A DNA stretch of 64,000 nt from Nonomuraea sp. SYSU D8015. Its GTDB lineage: Bacteria > Actinomycetota > Actinomycetes > Streptosporangiales > Streptosporangiaceae. The DNA is taken from assembly GCF_008065375.1 (NCBI RefSeq), contig NZ_VJYI01000005.1, positions 1-64,000 on the forward strand, in the 5' to 3' direction. The translations under genes were made by a program, and so were the position numbers. The notes below the pieces were generated by a model. That model did no database searches and was not told the origin of the DNA. It was given only the letters and a program-made list of their open reading frames with translations. Positions 21,419-28,546 of this stretch are shown piece by piece (within the stretch, counting starts at the first letter, position 1; each line of letters begins with the position of its first letter).

Positions 21419-21478
21419 GCGGCTATTGTGGGGGAATTGGGCCCCCAGGCGGCCCGTTGAGACCCCGGGGGGTAAAGC

Positions 21479-22288
21479 ATGTTCAAGAGGAACCGACACG
21501 GAATCCAGATCAAGTCGCCCGAGCAGCTCGAGAAGATGCGGGCGGCGGGGCTGGTCGTCGGGCGCACGCTCGACCTGCTGAAGCGCTCGGTCCAGCCCGG
21601 CATGACGCCGCTCGACCTCGACTCCATCGCCGAGAAGGCGATCAGGGAGGAGGGCGCGATCCCGTCGTTCAAGGGCTACCAGGGCTTTCCCGCGACGATC
21701 TGCGCGTCCGTGAACGACGAGGTGGTGCACGGCATCCCGACCGACGCCCGCAAGCTCCGCGAGGGCGACATCATCTCGATCGACTGCGGCGCCATCCTGG
21801 ACGGCTGGCACGGCGACTCGGCCGTCACGGTTCCGGTGGGCGAGGTGGACCCCAAGCTGACCGAGCTGATGCGGGTCACCGAGGAGGCCATGTGGCGCGG
21901 CATCGCCGCGCTGCGGCCGGGCCGGCACCTGTCCGACATCGGCTTCGAAATCGAGCGGTACGTCAAGTCGCAGGGCCGCTTCGGCATCCCTCCCGAGTAC
22001 GGCGGCCACGGCATCGGCACCGAGATGCACATGGACCCGTGGATCGCCAACCACGGCCGGCCGGGGCGCGGGCCGGTGCTGGAGGAGGGCATGTGCCTGG
22101 CCATCGAGCCCATGGTCAACCTGGGCACGGAGCGCACGCGGGTGCTCTCCGACGACTGGACCGTCGTGACGATCGACGGCAAGGCCTCCGCGCACTTCGA
22201 ACACAGCGTCGCCGTGACACATAATGGTCCTTGGGTGCTGACCGCCCTTGACGGGGGCAAGGAGCGCCTGGCTCAGCCGCGGAACTAG
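21479..22288 (+). CDS. map: Methionine aminopeptidase, type I
   Basis: Map (269 residues) removes the initiator Met from nascent proteins. Metal-ligand motifs of the family are in place: ISIDCGAILDGWHGDSAVT (first Asp pair), GHGIGTEMHMDP (His) and CLAIEPMVNLG (Glu). A short basic N terminus (MFKRNRHGIQIKS) precedes the catalytic core. It starts 60 bp after the adk terminator and is followed 14 bp later by a small membrane-protein gene. Confidence 0.95.
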   Translation: MFKRNRHGIQIKSPEQLEKMRAAGLVVGRTLDLLKRSVQPGMTPLDLDSIAEKAIREEGAIPSFKGYQGFPATICASVNDEVVHGIPTDARKLREGDIISIDCGAILDGWHGDSAVTVPVGEVDPKLTELMRVTEEAMWRGIAALRPGRHLSDIGFEIERYVKSQGRFGIPPEYGGHGIGTEMHMDPWIANHGRPGRGPVLEEGMCLAIEPMVNLGTERTRVLSDDWTVVTIDGKASAHFEHSVAVTHNGPWVLTALDGGKERLAQPRN

Positions 22289-22302
22289 CCGGGAGTGGTG
22301 GG

Positions 22303-22728
22303 ATGGCCAACAGCCCCGAGATGCGTGCCTCCGACGCCGACCGCGATCGCGTGGCCGCCGTCCTCCGCGAGCACACAGCGCAGGGCCGCATCACGATGGA
22401 CGAGTTCAACGAGCGGCTGGAGCAGCTCTACAAGAGCAAGACCTACGGTGAGCTGGCCAAGCTGACGGCCGATCTGCCCGACGTCGACCTGCGCAACCGT
22501 CCCGCGAAGAAGACGCAGGTGCCGGCCAAGCAGCAGGGCATGCACTCGGGCATGCGGGCCGCGTGGGGCGCCTGGGCCACGGCCAGCGGCATCAACTGGG
22601 TGATCTGGCTGATCGTGAGCATCACGTCGGGCGGCATGGTCTATCCCTGGCCGTTATGGGTCATGGGGCCGTGGGGCGCGATTCTGCTGATGAGCACCAT
22701 TTTCGGGAGTAACCAGCCGAAGAAGTAG
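22303..22728 (+). CDS. DUF1707 and 2TM-domain membrane protein
   Basis: This 141-residue protein begins with a DUF1707 module: MRASDADRDRVAAVLREH, then GRITMDEFNERLEQLYKSKTYGE. This short helical domain is common at the N terminus of actinobacterial membrane proteins. A hinge rich in Lys and Gln follows, then two hydrophobic segments (INWVIWLIVSITSGGMVY and PLWVMGPWGAILLMSTIFG) that resemble the bacterial 2TM domain. Function is unknown. It lies 14 bp after map and may be cotranscribed. Confidence 0.85.
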   Translation: MANSPEMRASDADRDRVAAVLREHTAQGRITMDEFNERLEQLYKSKTYGELAKLTADLPDVDLRNRPAKKTQVPAKQQGMHSGMRAAWGAWATASGINWVIWLIVSITSGGMVYPWPLWVMGPWGAILLMSTIFGSNQPKK

Positions 22729-22736
22729 GGCAATTT

Positions 22737-22772
22737 GTGCACTAGTGCACTGTGTGCATTCGTGCGCAGAGC
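22737..22772. promoter_or_regulatory. GTGCACTAGTGCAC palindrome with extra TGTGCA half-sites
   Basis: A perfect 14-bp palindrome at 22737-22750 is followed by GTGTGCATTCGTGCGCAG, which holds at least one further GTGCA-like half-site on the same strand. It lies 84 bp upstream of the small secreted protein gene in an otherwise plain gap. The regulator is unknown; an operator is inferred. Confidence 0.5.
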
Positions 22773-22833
22773 GGATACGACCCGATTCCTACCGTGAGCT
22801 GTGTCGGGAACACGACTCACGGAGGAAAGTCAA

Positions 22834-23247
22834 ATGCGTAAGGTCCTCGCAGCAACCGCTCTCGCCGGCTCGATCGCCCTGACCGGCCTCGCCGTCGCCC
22901 CCGCCGCCCAGGCGGCCACCGCGACCCAGACCGCCGCCTCGTCGGCGACCTCGGTGAACAACTGGGGTAAGTACTACTCCAGCAACAAGAAGGCCTACAC
23001 CTACGGGAAGACCTGGAAGAAGAACGGCAAGGTCTACACCCACTGGTACGGCAAGGAGTTCACGCCGAAGAAGGGCTACGTCTGGTTCTCCTACGAGTTC
23101 CACAACGGTGGCAAGGGCAAGCACTTCTACGGCTGGAACGGCTCCCACAACCACACGTGGAGCATGAAGGGCATCAAGAAGCTCTACACCTACACCTGCT
23201 GGGGCGGCAAGTCCTCCTTCTGCGGCTCGAAGCACCGCATCTACTAG
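22834..23247 (+). CDS. Small secreted aromatic-rich protein, function unknown
   Basis: This 137-residue protein starts MRKVLAATALAGSIALTGL and has a clear Sec signal peptide ending around APAAQA (residue 28). The mature part of about 109 residues is rich in Tyr, Trp, Lys and Gly (HWYGKEFTPKKGYVWFSYEF and similar) and has one Cys pair near the end (CWGGKSSFC). I recognise no family. GGAGGAAAG precedes the ATG at 22834. Bracketed by a palindromic site upstream and a strong terminator downstream, it is probably its own transcription unit. High aromatic content suggests wall or carbohydrate contact, which is inference only. Confidence 0.8.
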   Translation: MRKVLAATALAGSIALTGLAVAPAAQAATATQTAASSATSVNNWGKYYSSNKKAYTYGKTWKKNGKVYTHWYGKEFTPKKGYVWFSYEFHNGGKGKHFYGWNGSHNHTWSMKGIKKLYTYTCWGGKSSFCGSKHRIY

Positions 23248-23259
23248 ATCCCCGCCCCT

Positions 23260-23298
23260 GGAAGGCCCGCCGGGTTTCTCTCCCCCGGCGGGCCTTCC
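23260..23298 (+). terminator. Strong hairpin terminator
   Basis: GGAAGGCCCGCCGGG (23260-23274) and CCCGGCGGGCCTTCC (23284-23298) form a perfect 15-bp stem, 12 bp after the small secreted protein gene. Confidence 0.85.
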
Positions 23299-23512
23299 GC
23301 TGCGCGTGGGGTACACTGTTACGTGGTTGTGTCAGGACACCTGGCACGCGTTTCGCGTTTTTGGCTCAGGTGTCGTACACTCCTTAGTCGGCTCACTATG
23401 ACTATCACGCGTCGGCGATCCTCGCTGATCGCCGCTCTCTCCGAAGCGTGAAGGTCGCGGCTGCGTAGTGAACCGGAGCCTCAGACGACCGATCAGTGAA
23501 ACGCGAGGAATT
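23299..23512 (+). promoter_or_regulatory. Structured leader and promoter region of infA
   Basis: Two identical GTACACT elements, each a good -10 (TACACT at 23312-23317 and 23376-23381), lie 64 bp apart, though neither has a clear -35. Between them GACACCTG (23336-23343) can pair with CAGGTGTC (23367-23374), enclosing a small ACGCG/CGCGT hairpin followed by TTTTT (23346-23362). A further CGGCGATC/GATCGCCG hairpin is at 23413-23434. Confidence 0.5.
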
Positions 23513-23734
23513 TTGGCCAAGAAAGACGGCGCCATCGAGATCGAGGGCACTGTGGTGGAGTCGCTCCCGAACGCGATGTTCCGGGTGCAGCTCGACAACG
23601 GCCATAAGGTCCTGGCCCACATCAGCGGACGGATGCGGATGCACTACATCCGGATTCTTCCTGACGACCGGGTAGTCGTTGAACTGAGCCCCTACGACCT
23701 CAGTCGTGGGCGGATCGTCTACCGATACAAGTAA
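23513..23734 (+). CDS. infA: Translation initiation factor IF-1
   Basis: IF-1 (73 residues) is an OB-fold factor that occupies the 30S A site during initiation. The sequence AKKDGAIEIEGTVVE and the end LSPYDLSRGRIVYRYK match the family exactly. The start is a rare TTG at 23513, with GAGGA about four to eight bases upstream; the longer ATG/GTG frames upstream do not fit IF-1. It leads the infA-rpmJ-rpsM-rpsK-rpsD-rpoA cluster. Confidence 0.95.
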   Translation: MAKKDGAIEIEGTVVESLPNAMFRVQLDNGHKVLAHISGRMRMHYIRILPDDRVVVELSPYDLSRGRIVYRYK

Positions 23735-23758
23735 GAACGTCTGAGGACACAAAGGACA

Positions 23759-23872
23759 ATGAAGGTAAAGCCGAGCGTCAAGAAGATCTGCGACAAGTGC
23801 AAGGTGATCCGCCGGCACGGTCGCGTCATGGTGATCTGCGACAACCTGCGCCACAAGCAGCGCCAGGGCTAG
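23759..23872 (+). CDS. rpmJ: 50S ribosomal protein L36
   Basis: L36 (37 residues) starts MKVKPSVKKICDKCKVI, 24 bp after infA with AAAGGA upstream. It has the zinc ligands of the C+ form: CDKC, a third Cys in VICDN and a His four residues on. This is the zinc-binding type usually repressed or replaced under zinc starvation in bacteria with two copies. Confidence 0.95.
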   Translation: MKVKPSVKKICDKCKVIRRHGRVMVICDNLRHKQRQG

Positions 23873-23958
23873 TCGCCGCAAGGCTTCTCCGAGTCCGCCC
23901 CGCACAGGGAGCGGGCTCGACGCATGAGGAGCCTGGAACAACGCAATAGCGTTTCACA

Positions 23959-24011
23959 CCTGAGCAGGCGGGTTCCGAACCGCTCAGGAGACCCCCGGTC
24001 GGAGGCCGGGG
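23959..24011 (+). promoter_or_regulatory. Two hairpins in the rpmJ-rpsM gap
   Basis: CCTGAGC and GCTCAGG (23959-23988) enclose an inner GGTT-ccg-AACC stem with a five-base bulge on one side. Directly after it CCCCGG/CCGGGG forms a second hairpin (23993-24011). The 211-bp gap has no gene. A bulged stem just before rpsM could be a ribosomal-protein binding site; this is inference. Confidence 0.45.
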
Positions 24012-24083
24012 CCCTCACCCCGGGCATTGGGGAGGGGTAGTGAGGCGCAAGACCTCCGCCACAAAGAAGGAGAATGCCCGACC

Positions 24084-24464
24084 ATGGCTCGCCTGGTTGG
24101 CGTCGACCTCCCCCGCGACAAGCGGCTGGAGATCGCTCTCACCTACATTTACGGAATCGGCCGCACCCGCGCCAAGGAGATCCTCGAGGCCACTGGCGTC
24201 AGCGGCGACCTCCGGGTCCACCAGCTCTCCGACACCGAGCTCGTCCCGATGCGTGACTACATCGAGGCGAACTTCAAGATCGAGGGTGACCTGCGCCGCG
24301 AGGTCCAGGCCGACATCCGCCGCAAGATCGAGATCGGTTGCTACCAGGGCATCCGGCACCGCAAGGGCCTGCCCGTGCACGGTCAGCGCACGCAGACCAA
24401 CGCGCGCACCCGCAAGGGCAAGAAGAAGACCGTCGCCGGCAAGAAGAAGCCCGGTAAGAAGTAG
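24084..24464 (+). CDS. rpsM: 30S ribosomal protein S13
   Basis: S13 (126 residues) bridges the 30S head to the 50S subunit. It starts MARLVGVDLPRDKRLEIALTY and ends in the KKKTVAGKKKPGKK tail. The signature GCYQGIRHRKGLPVHGQRT is present. AGAAGGAGAATG lies before the ATG at 24084; the longer frame from 24027 is rejected. Confidence 0.96.
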   Translation: MARLVGVDLPRDKRLEIALTYIYGIGRTRAKEILEATGVSGDLRVHQLSDTELVPMRDYIEANFKIEGDLRREVQADIRRKIEIGCYQGIRHRKGLPVHGQRTQTNARTRKGKKKTVAGKKKPGKK

Positions 24465-24509
24465 TCCACGCAGCCGCGGGACCGAAGACCTCAGGAGTAA
24501 TGGCAAGCA

Positions 24510-24914
24510 ATGCCTCCTAAGAGCCGTCAGGGCGCCCCGAAGAAGGTGCGCCGCAAGGAGAAGAAGAACGTCGCTCACGGGCACGCCCACATCAAGAGCA
24601 CGTTCAACAACACGATCGTCTCGATCACGGACCCCAACGGGAACGTGATCTCCTGGGCCAGCGCCGGCCACGTGGGTTTCAAGGGCTCCCGTAAGTCCAC
24701 CCCGTTCGCCGCCCAGATGGCCGCGGAGAACGCCGCCCGCCGGGCCATGGAGCACGGCATGCGCAAGGTCGACGTCTTCGTCAAGGGTCCCGGCTCCGGC
24801 CGTGAGACCGCGATCCGCTCGCTGCAGGCCACCGGCCTCGAGGTGGGCTCGATCCAGGACGTCACCCCGGTTCCGCACAACGGCTGCCGTCCGCCGAAGC
24901 GCCGCCGCGTCTGA
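24510..24914 (+). CDS. rpsK: 30S ribosomal protein S11
   Basis: S11 (134 residues) lies on the 30S platform near the E site. It has THIKST-like AHIKSTFNNTIVSITDPNG, the AAENAARRAMEHGMRKV helix and the C-terminal signature PVPHNGCRPPKRRRV. Standard length and position between rpsM and rpsD. Confidence 0.96.
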   Translation: MPPKSRQGAPKKVRRKEKKNVAHGHAHIKSTFNNTIVSITDPNGNVISWASAGHVGFKGSRKSTPFAAQMAAENAARRAMEHGMRKVDVFVKGPGSGRETAIRSLQATGLEVGSIQDVTPVPHNGCRPPKRRRV

Positions 24915-24934
24915 GTTTCAGGAGAGATTGAGAA

Positions 24935-25561
24935 ATGGCTCGTTACACGGGCGCGGACTGCAAGCTCTGCCGTCGTGAGAAGACCAAGCTCTTCCTCAAG
25001 GGCAGCAAGTGCGAGTCCGCCAAGTGCCCCATCGAGATCCGTCCTTACCCGCCGGGTGAGCACGGCCGCGGACGTCCGAAGGAGTCCGAGTACCAGCTTC
25101 AGCTTCGTGAGAAGCAGAAGACCCGCCGCATCTACGGCGTCCTCGAGAAGCAGTTCCGCAACTACTACGAGGAGGCCGCGGGCAAGAGCGGCAAGTCGGG
25201 TGAGGTGCTGCTCCAGATCCTGGAGAGCCGTCTCGACAACGTGATCTACCGCGCCGGCTTCGCCCAGTCGCGTGACGCCGCCCGCCAGCAGGTGCGCCAC
25301 GGCCACATCCTGGTGAACGGCAAGAAGGTCGACATCCCGTCGTACCGCGTGCGCGAGCACGACATCATCGAGGTCCGCGAGAACAAGCGCAACCTCATGC
25401 CGTACGAGGTCGCCCGGGCGACCGCGGGCGAGCGCACCGTTCCCGCGTGGCTCGGCGTCGTGCCGGACAAGCTCCGCGTCCTGGTTCACCAGCTGCCGGT
25501 TCGCCAGCAGATCGACACCCAGGTGCAGGAGCAGCTCATCGTCGAGTACTACTCCAAGTAG
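24935..25561 (+). CDS. rpsD: 30S ribosomal protein S4, zinc-binding type
   Basis: S4 (208 residues) is a primary 16S-binding protein and part of the mRNA-entry helicase. The N terminus keeps CKLC plus two later Cys (CESAKC), a zinc-binding C+ arrangement. The S4 RNA-binding domain around residues 96-155 has the SRLDNVIYRAGFAQSRDAA signature. In E. coli S4 represses the alpha operon; a hairpin lies in the gap before rpoA. Confidence 0.96.
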   Translation: MARYTGADCKLCRREKTKLFLKGSKCESAKCPIEIRPYPPGEHGRGRPKESEYQLQLREKQKTRRIYGVLEKQFRNYYEEAAGKSGKSGEVLLQILESRLDNVIYRAGFAQSRDAARQQVRHGHILVNGKKVDIPSYRVREHDIIEVRENKRNLMPYEVARATAGERTVPAWLGVVPDKLRVLVHQLPVRQQIDTQVQEQLIVEYYSK

Positions 25562-25571
25562 TCACTCGCTG

Positions 25572-25599
25572 GTCCGGGTGCGGAATGCCGTACCCGGAC
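25572..25599 (+). promoter_or_regulatory. Hairpin and possible -10 upstream of rpoA
   Basis: GTCCGGGT (25572-25579) pairs perfectly with ACCCGGAC (25592-25599), 11 bp after the rpsD stop. TAGGCT follows at about 25599-25605 and could be a -10, but no good -35 is present. It may act as a partial terminator between rpsD and rpoA. Confidence 0.45.
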
Positions 25600-25662
25600 T
25601 AGGCTGTTTATCGGAGTGGCGTCATATAGCGGGCGCCACACGAAAAAGGGGAGAACCCGCAC

Positions 25663-26679
25663 ATGCTGATCGCTCAGCGCCCGACTCTTCTCGAAGAGTC
25701 GATCGACGACACCCGGTCCCGATTCGTCATCGAGCCGCTGGAGCCGGGCTTCGGCTACACCATCGGCAACTCGCTGCGGCGCACGCTGCTGTCGTCCATT
25801 CCGGGCGCGGCCGTGACCAGCATCCGCATCGAGGGCGTGCTGCACGAGTTCTCGACCGTTCCCGGGGTCAAGGAAGACGTCACCGACATCATCCTCAACC
25901 TCAAGGAGCTGGTCGTCTCCTCCGAGCACGACGAGCCGGTCGTGATGTACCTGCGCAAGCAGGGCCCGGGTGAGGTCACCGCCGCCGACATCGCGCCGCC
26001 GGCCGGTGTCGAGGTGCACAACCCCGAGCTGCGCATCGCCACGCTCAACGGCAAGGCGAAGCTGGAGATGGAGCTGACCGTCGAGCGCGGTCGCGGCTAC
26101 GTCTCCGCCGCTCAGAACAAGCAGCCGGGTCAGGAGATCGGCCGCATCCCGATCGACTCGATCTACTCCCCGGTGCTCAAGGTCACCTACAAGGTCGAGG
26201 CGACCCGAGTCGAGCAGCGCACCGACTTCGACCGCCTCATCCTCGATGTCGAGACCAAGCCCGCGATGAAGCCCCGCGACGCGGTGGCCTCCGCCGGCAA
26301 GACCCTCGTCGAGCTCTTCGGCCTGGCCCGCGAGCTCAACGTCGAGGCCGAGGGCATCGACATCGGCCCGTCGCCGACCGACGCCGCTCTGGCCGCCGAC
26401 CTGGCGCTGCCTATCGAGGAGCTGAACCTCACCGTTCGCTCCTACAACTGCCTCAAGCGCGAGGGCATCCACACCGTGGGCGAGCTCGTCGCCCGCAGCG
26501 AGCAGGACCTGCTGGACATCCGGAACTTCGGCGCCAAGTCGATCGAAGAGGTCAAGCAGAAGCTGCACGAGATGTCGCTGGCGCTCAAGGACTCCCCGCC
26601 CGGGTTCGACCCGAGCGCGGTGGCCGGTGGCGGTTACGACGACGACGACAGCGCTTACGTCGAGACCGAGCAGTACTGA
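25663..26679 (+). CDS. rpoA: RNA polymerase alpha subunit
   Basis: RpoA (338 residues) dimerises to nucleate RNA polymerase assembly and contacts UP elements and activators. The N-terminal domain has EPGFGYTIGNSLRRTLLSS; the C-terminal domain (about 250-315) has the helix-hairpin-helix LTVRSYNCLKREGIHTVGEL and SIEEVKQKL. An acidic tail with DDDDS ends the protein. GGGGAGAA precedes the ATG. A 324-bp gap with tandem repeats separates it from rplQ. Confidence 0.97.
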   Translation: MLIAQRPTLLEESIDDTRSRFVIEPLEPGFGYTIGNSLRRTLLSSIPGAAVTSIRIEGVLHEFSTVPGVKEDVTDIILNLKELVVSSEHDEPVVMYLRKQGPGEVTAADIAPPAGVEVHNPELRIATLNGKAKLEMELTVERGRGYVSAAQNKQPGQEIGRIPIDSIYSPVLKVTYKVEATRVEQRTDFDRLILDVETKPAMKPRDAVASAGKTLVELFGLARELNVEAEGIDIGPSPTDAALAADLALPIEELNLTVRSYNCLKREGIHTVGELVARSEQDLLDIRNFGAKSIEEVKQKLHEMSLALKDSPPGFDPSAVAGGGYDDDDSAYVETEQY

Positions 26680-26707
26680 TAACTTCCCGCGGCTCGTCCC
26701 CGCACCT

Positions 26708-26910
26708 CTCGGAGGGCTGAGGTCTTTGGAGAGGGTGGGAAGCAGGCGGTCCCGCTTCCTCGCCACTTGAAGGGCGCAGGTCCTTTGAGGCGGTGAGGGA
26801 ACGGTCACGCTTCCGCGCCGCTCGGAGGGCCGAGGTCCTTCGACGGGAGCGGGGCGGGCCTGCTCCTGCGCCTCCTGGAGGGCTGGTGTCCTTCTGGGGT
26901 GTGGGGCGTG
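26708..26910 (+). repeat. Tandem ~55-bp repeat, 3.5 copies, between rpoA and rplQ
   Basis: Four units begin with variants of GGAGGGCTGAGGTCCTT at 26711, 26769, 26824 and 26877, so the spacing is 58, 55 and 53 bp. The first three units each hold a hairpin at the same place: GGAAGC/GCTTCC in unit 1, GGAA/TTCC in unit 2 and GGAGC/GCTCC in unit 3. The stem bases change together, which suggests a conserved RNA structure. The fourth unit is partial. The gap (26680-27003) has no credible gene. Confidence 0.75.
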
Positions 26911-27003
26911 CGGGTGAACGTAACGGTGTCGCGCCATCGCGGCACCGGCCCGACTCCGGTACCTGGTACGGCCGGGGCGGGTTAATCCACAAGGAGAGAT
27001 GAA

Positions 27004-27573
27004 ATGCCCAAGCCCACCAAGGGTGCACGTCTTGGCGGCAGCCCGGCGCACGAGCGGCTGATCCTGGCCAACCTGGCCACCGATCTGTTCCGCCACGGCA
27101 AGCTCCGCACCACGGTCGCGAAGGCCAAGCGCCTGCGCCCGCTGGCCGAGCGCCTGATCACCAAGGCGAAGAAGGGCGACATCCACAACCGTCGCCAGGT
27201 CCTGACCGTCGTCAGGGACAAGGGCGTCGTGCACCACCTCTTCACCGAGATCGCGACGACGTTCGCCGAGCGTCCCGGTGGCTACACCCGCATCACCAAG
27301 GTCGGTCCGCGCAAGGGCGACAACGCCCCCATGGCGGTCATCGAGCTGGTGACCGAGCCGCTGAACGCCGTCACCACCCGCCGCACCGAGGCTCCGGCCG
27401 CCGCCGCGGCGCCGGCTCCGGCCGCGGAGGAGACGCCGAAGGCCGCCGAGGAAACCGAGGCCGCCAAGGCTGAGGAGACCGAAGAGCCCAAGGCCGAGGC
27501 CGCCGAGGCTCCGGAGGCCGCCGCCGAGGAGGCTCCGGCCGCCGAGGCCGAGGCGAAGAAGGACGAGGCCTGA
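27004..27573 (+). CDS. rplQ: 50S ribosomal protein L17 with acidic tail
   Basis: L17 (189 residues) lies near the tunnel exit. The core (about residues 1-120) has the family start MPKPTKGARLGGSPAHERLI and GDIHNRRQVLTVVRDKG. The last 65 residues are an Ala/Glu/Pro/Lys low-complexity tail (AAEETPKAAEETEAAKAEE and so on), well beyond the E. coli length of 127. AAGGAGAG precedes the ATG. A canonical terminator follows. Confidence 0.96.
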   Translation: MPKPTKGARLGGSPAHERLILANLATDLFRHGKLRTTVAKAKRLRPLAERLITKAKKGDIHNRRQVLTVVRDKGVVHHLFTEIATTFAERPGGYTRITKVGPRKGDNAPMAVIELVTEPLNAVTTRRTEAPAAAAAPAPAAEETPKAAEETEAAKAEETEEPKAEAAEAPEAAAEEAPAAEAEAKKDEA

Positions 27574-27587
27574 TCTAGCAGGCACCG

Positions 27588-27620
27588 GGCCCGGACCCCT
27601 TGTGGGGGTTCGGGCCTTTT
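27588..27620 (+). terminator. Intrinsic terminator after rplQ
   Basis: GGCCCGGACCCC pairs with GGGGGTTCGGGCC over a TTGT loop and is followed by TTTT at 27617-27620. It is the only stem in the ribosomal region with a clear T tract and ends the alpha operon. truA starts 17 bp later. Confidence 0.9.
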
Positions 27621-27637
27621 CGGTTAGGAGGATCATC

Positions 27638-28546
27638 GTGGTACGGCTCCGCCTCGACCTCGCGTACGACGGGACCGACTTCTCCGGATGGGCGAGGCAG
27701 CCCGGACTGCGTACCGTCCAGGGCGAGATCGAGCAGGCGCTCGGCCGGATCCTGCGTCTCGGCGAACCCGCCATGTTGACCGTGGCCGGCCGTACCGACG
27801 CCGGGGTGCACGCGCGCGGTCAGGTCGCCCACGTGGACGTGCCCGATGGGTCGCTGGCCGAGCTGGACGGGAACAGGGAGCCACAGGGCGTGGATGAGCG
27901 GCTCTCTGCGCTCGTGCGGCGGCTGGCCGGGGTATTGGCCCCGGACGTACGGATTTATCGCGTCTCGGTGGCTCCTGAGGGCTTTGACGCACGATTCTCG
28001 GCGCTGTTCCGGCGGTACGCGTACCGCGTGAGCGACGCGGCGGGCGGCGCCGACCCGCTGCGGCGGAACGAGGTGGTCTGGCACAACCGGCCACTGGACC
28101 TCGGCGCGCTCAACACGGCGGCGGCGCGGCTGATCGGCGAGCACGACTTCGCGGCCTTCTGCAAGAAGCGCGAAGGGGCCACCACGATCAGGGAACTGCA
28201 GCGGCTCGACTGGACGCGCGAGCCGGACGGGGTGCTGGTGGCGACCGTCGTGGCCGACGCGTTCTGTCACTCGATGGTGCGGGCGCTGGTGGGCTCGCTG
28301 CTGGCGGCGGGCGACGGGCGGCGGCCGGTGGAGTGGCCCGGGGAGGTGCTGGTCCGGGCCGTACGCGACTCCGGGGTGCACGTGGCGCCCGCACACGGGC
28401 TGTGCCTGGAGGAGGTCGGCTACCCGCCGGACGCCGAACTCGCCGCGCGCGCCGAGGCGACGCGACGAGTCCGCACGGCGTCTGATCGCCGAGCTGCGGA
28501 TCCATCGCAGTCACCCGTTGGTGACGCGGCGCTCCAAAACCAGTGA
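27638..28546 (+). CDS. truA: tRNA pseudouridine(38-40) synthase TruA
   Basis: TruA (302 residues) converts U38-U40 in the anticodon arm to pseudouridine. The catalytic Asp is D54 in GRTDAGVHARGQ. Other family parts are AYDGTDFSGWARQ at the start and DAFCHSMVRALVG near residue 205. Start is GTG at 27638 with AGGAGG at 27626-27632. A charged tail of about 30 residues follows the fold. The 3' end overlaps the convergent membrane-protein gene by 36 bp. Confidence 0.95.
   Translation: MVRLRLDLAYDGTDFSGWARQPGLRTVQGEIEQALGRILRLGEPAMLTVAGRTDAGVHARGQVAHVDVPDGSLAELDGNREPQGVDERLSALVRRLAGVLAPDVRIYRVSVAPEGFDARFSALFRRYAYRVSDAAGGADPLRRNEVVWHNRPLDLGALNTAAARLIGEHDFAAFCKKREGATTIRELQRLDWTREPDGVLVATVVADAFCHSMVRALVGSLLAAGDGRRPVEWPGEVLVRAVRDSGVHVAPAHGLCLEEVGYPPDAELAARAEATRRVRTASDRRAADPSQSPVGDAALQNQ

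Noticed and set aside
26708..26910. CRISPR-like array between rpoA and rplQ
   Set aside because: The units are degenerate along their full length, adjacent, and have no constant-repeat/variable-spacer pattern; no cas genes are near.
25549..27774. 741-codon minus-strand frame through rpoA and rplQ
   Set aside because: Antisense shadow of rpoA and rplQ that runs through the repeat spacer; no ribosome-binding site and no family features.
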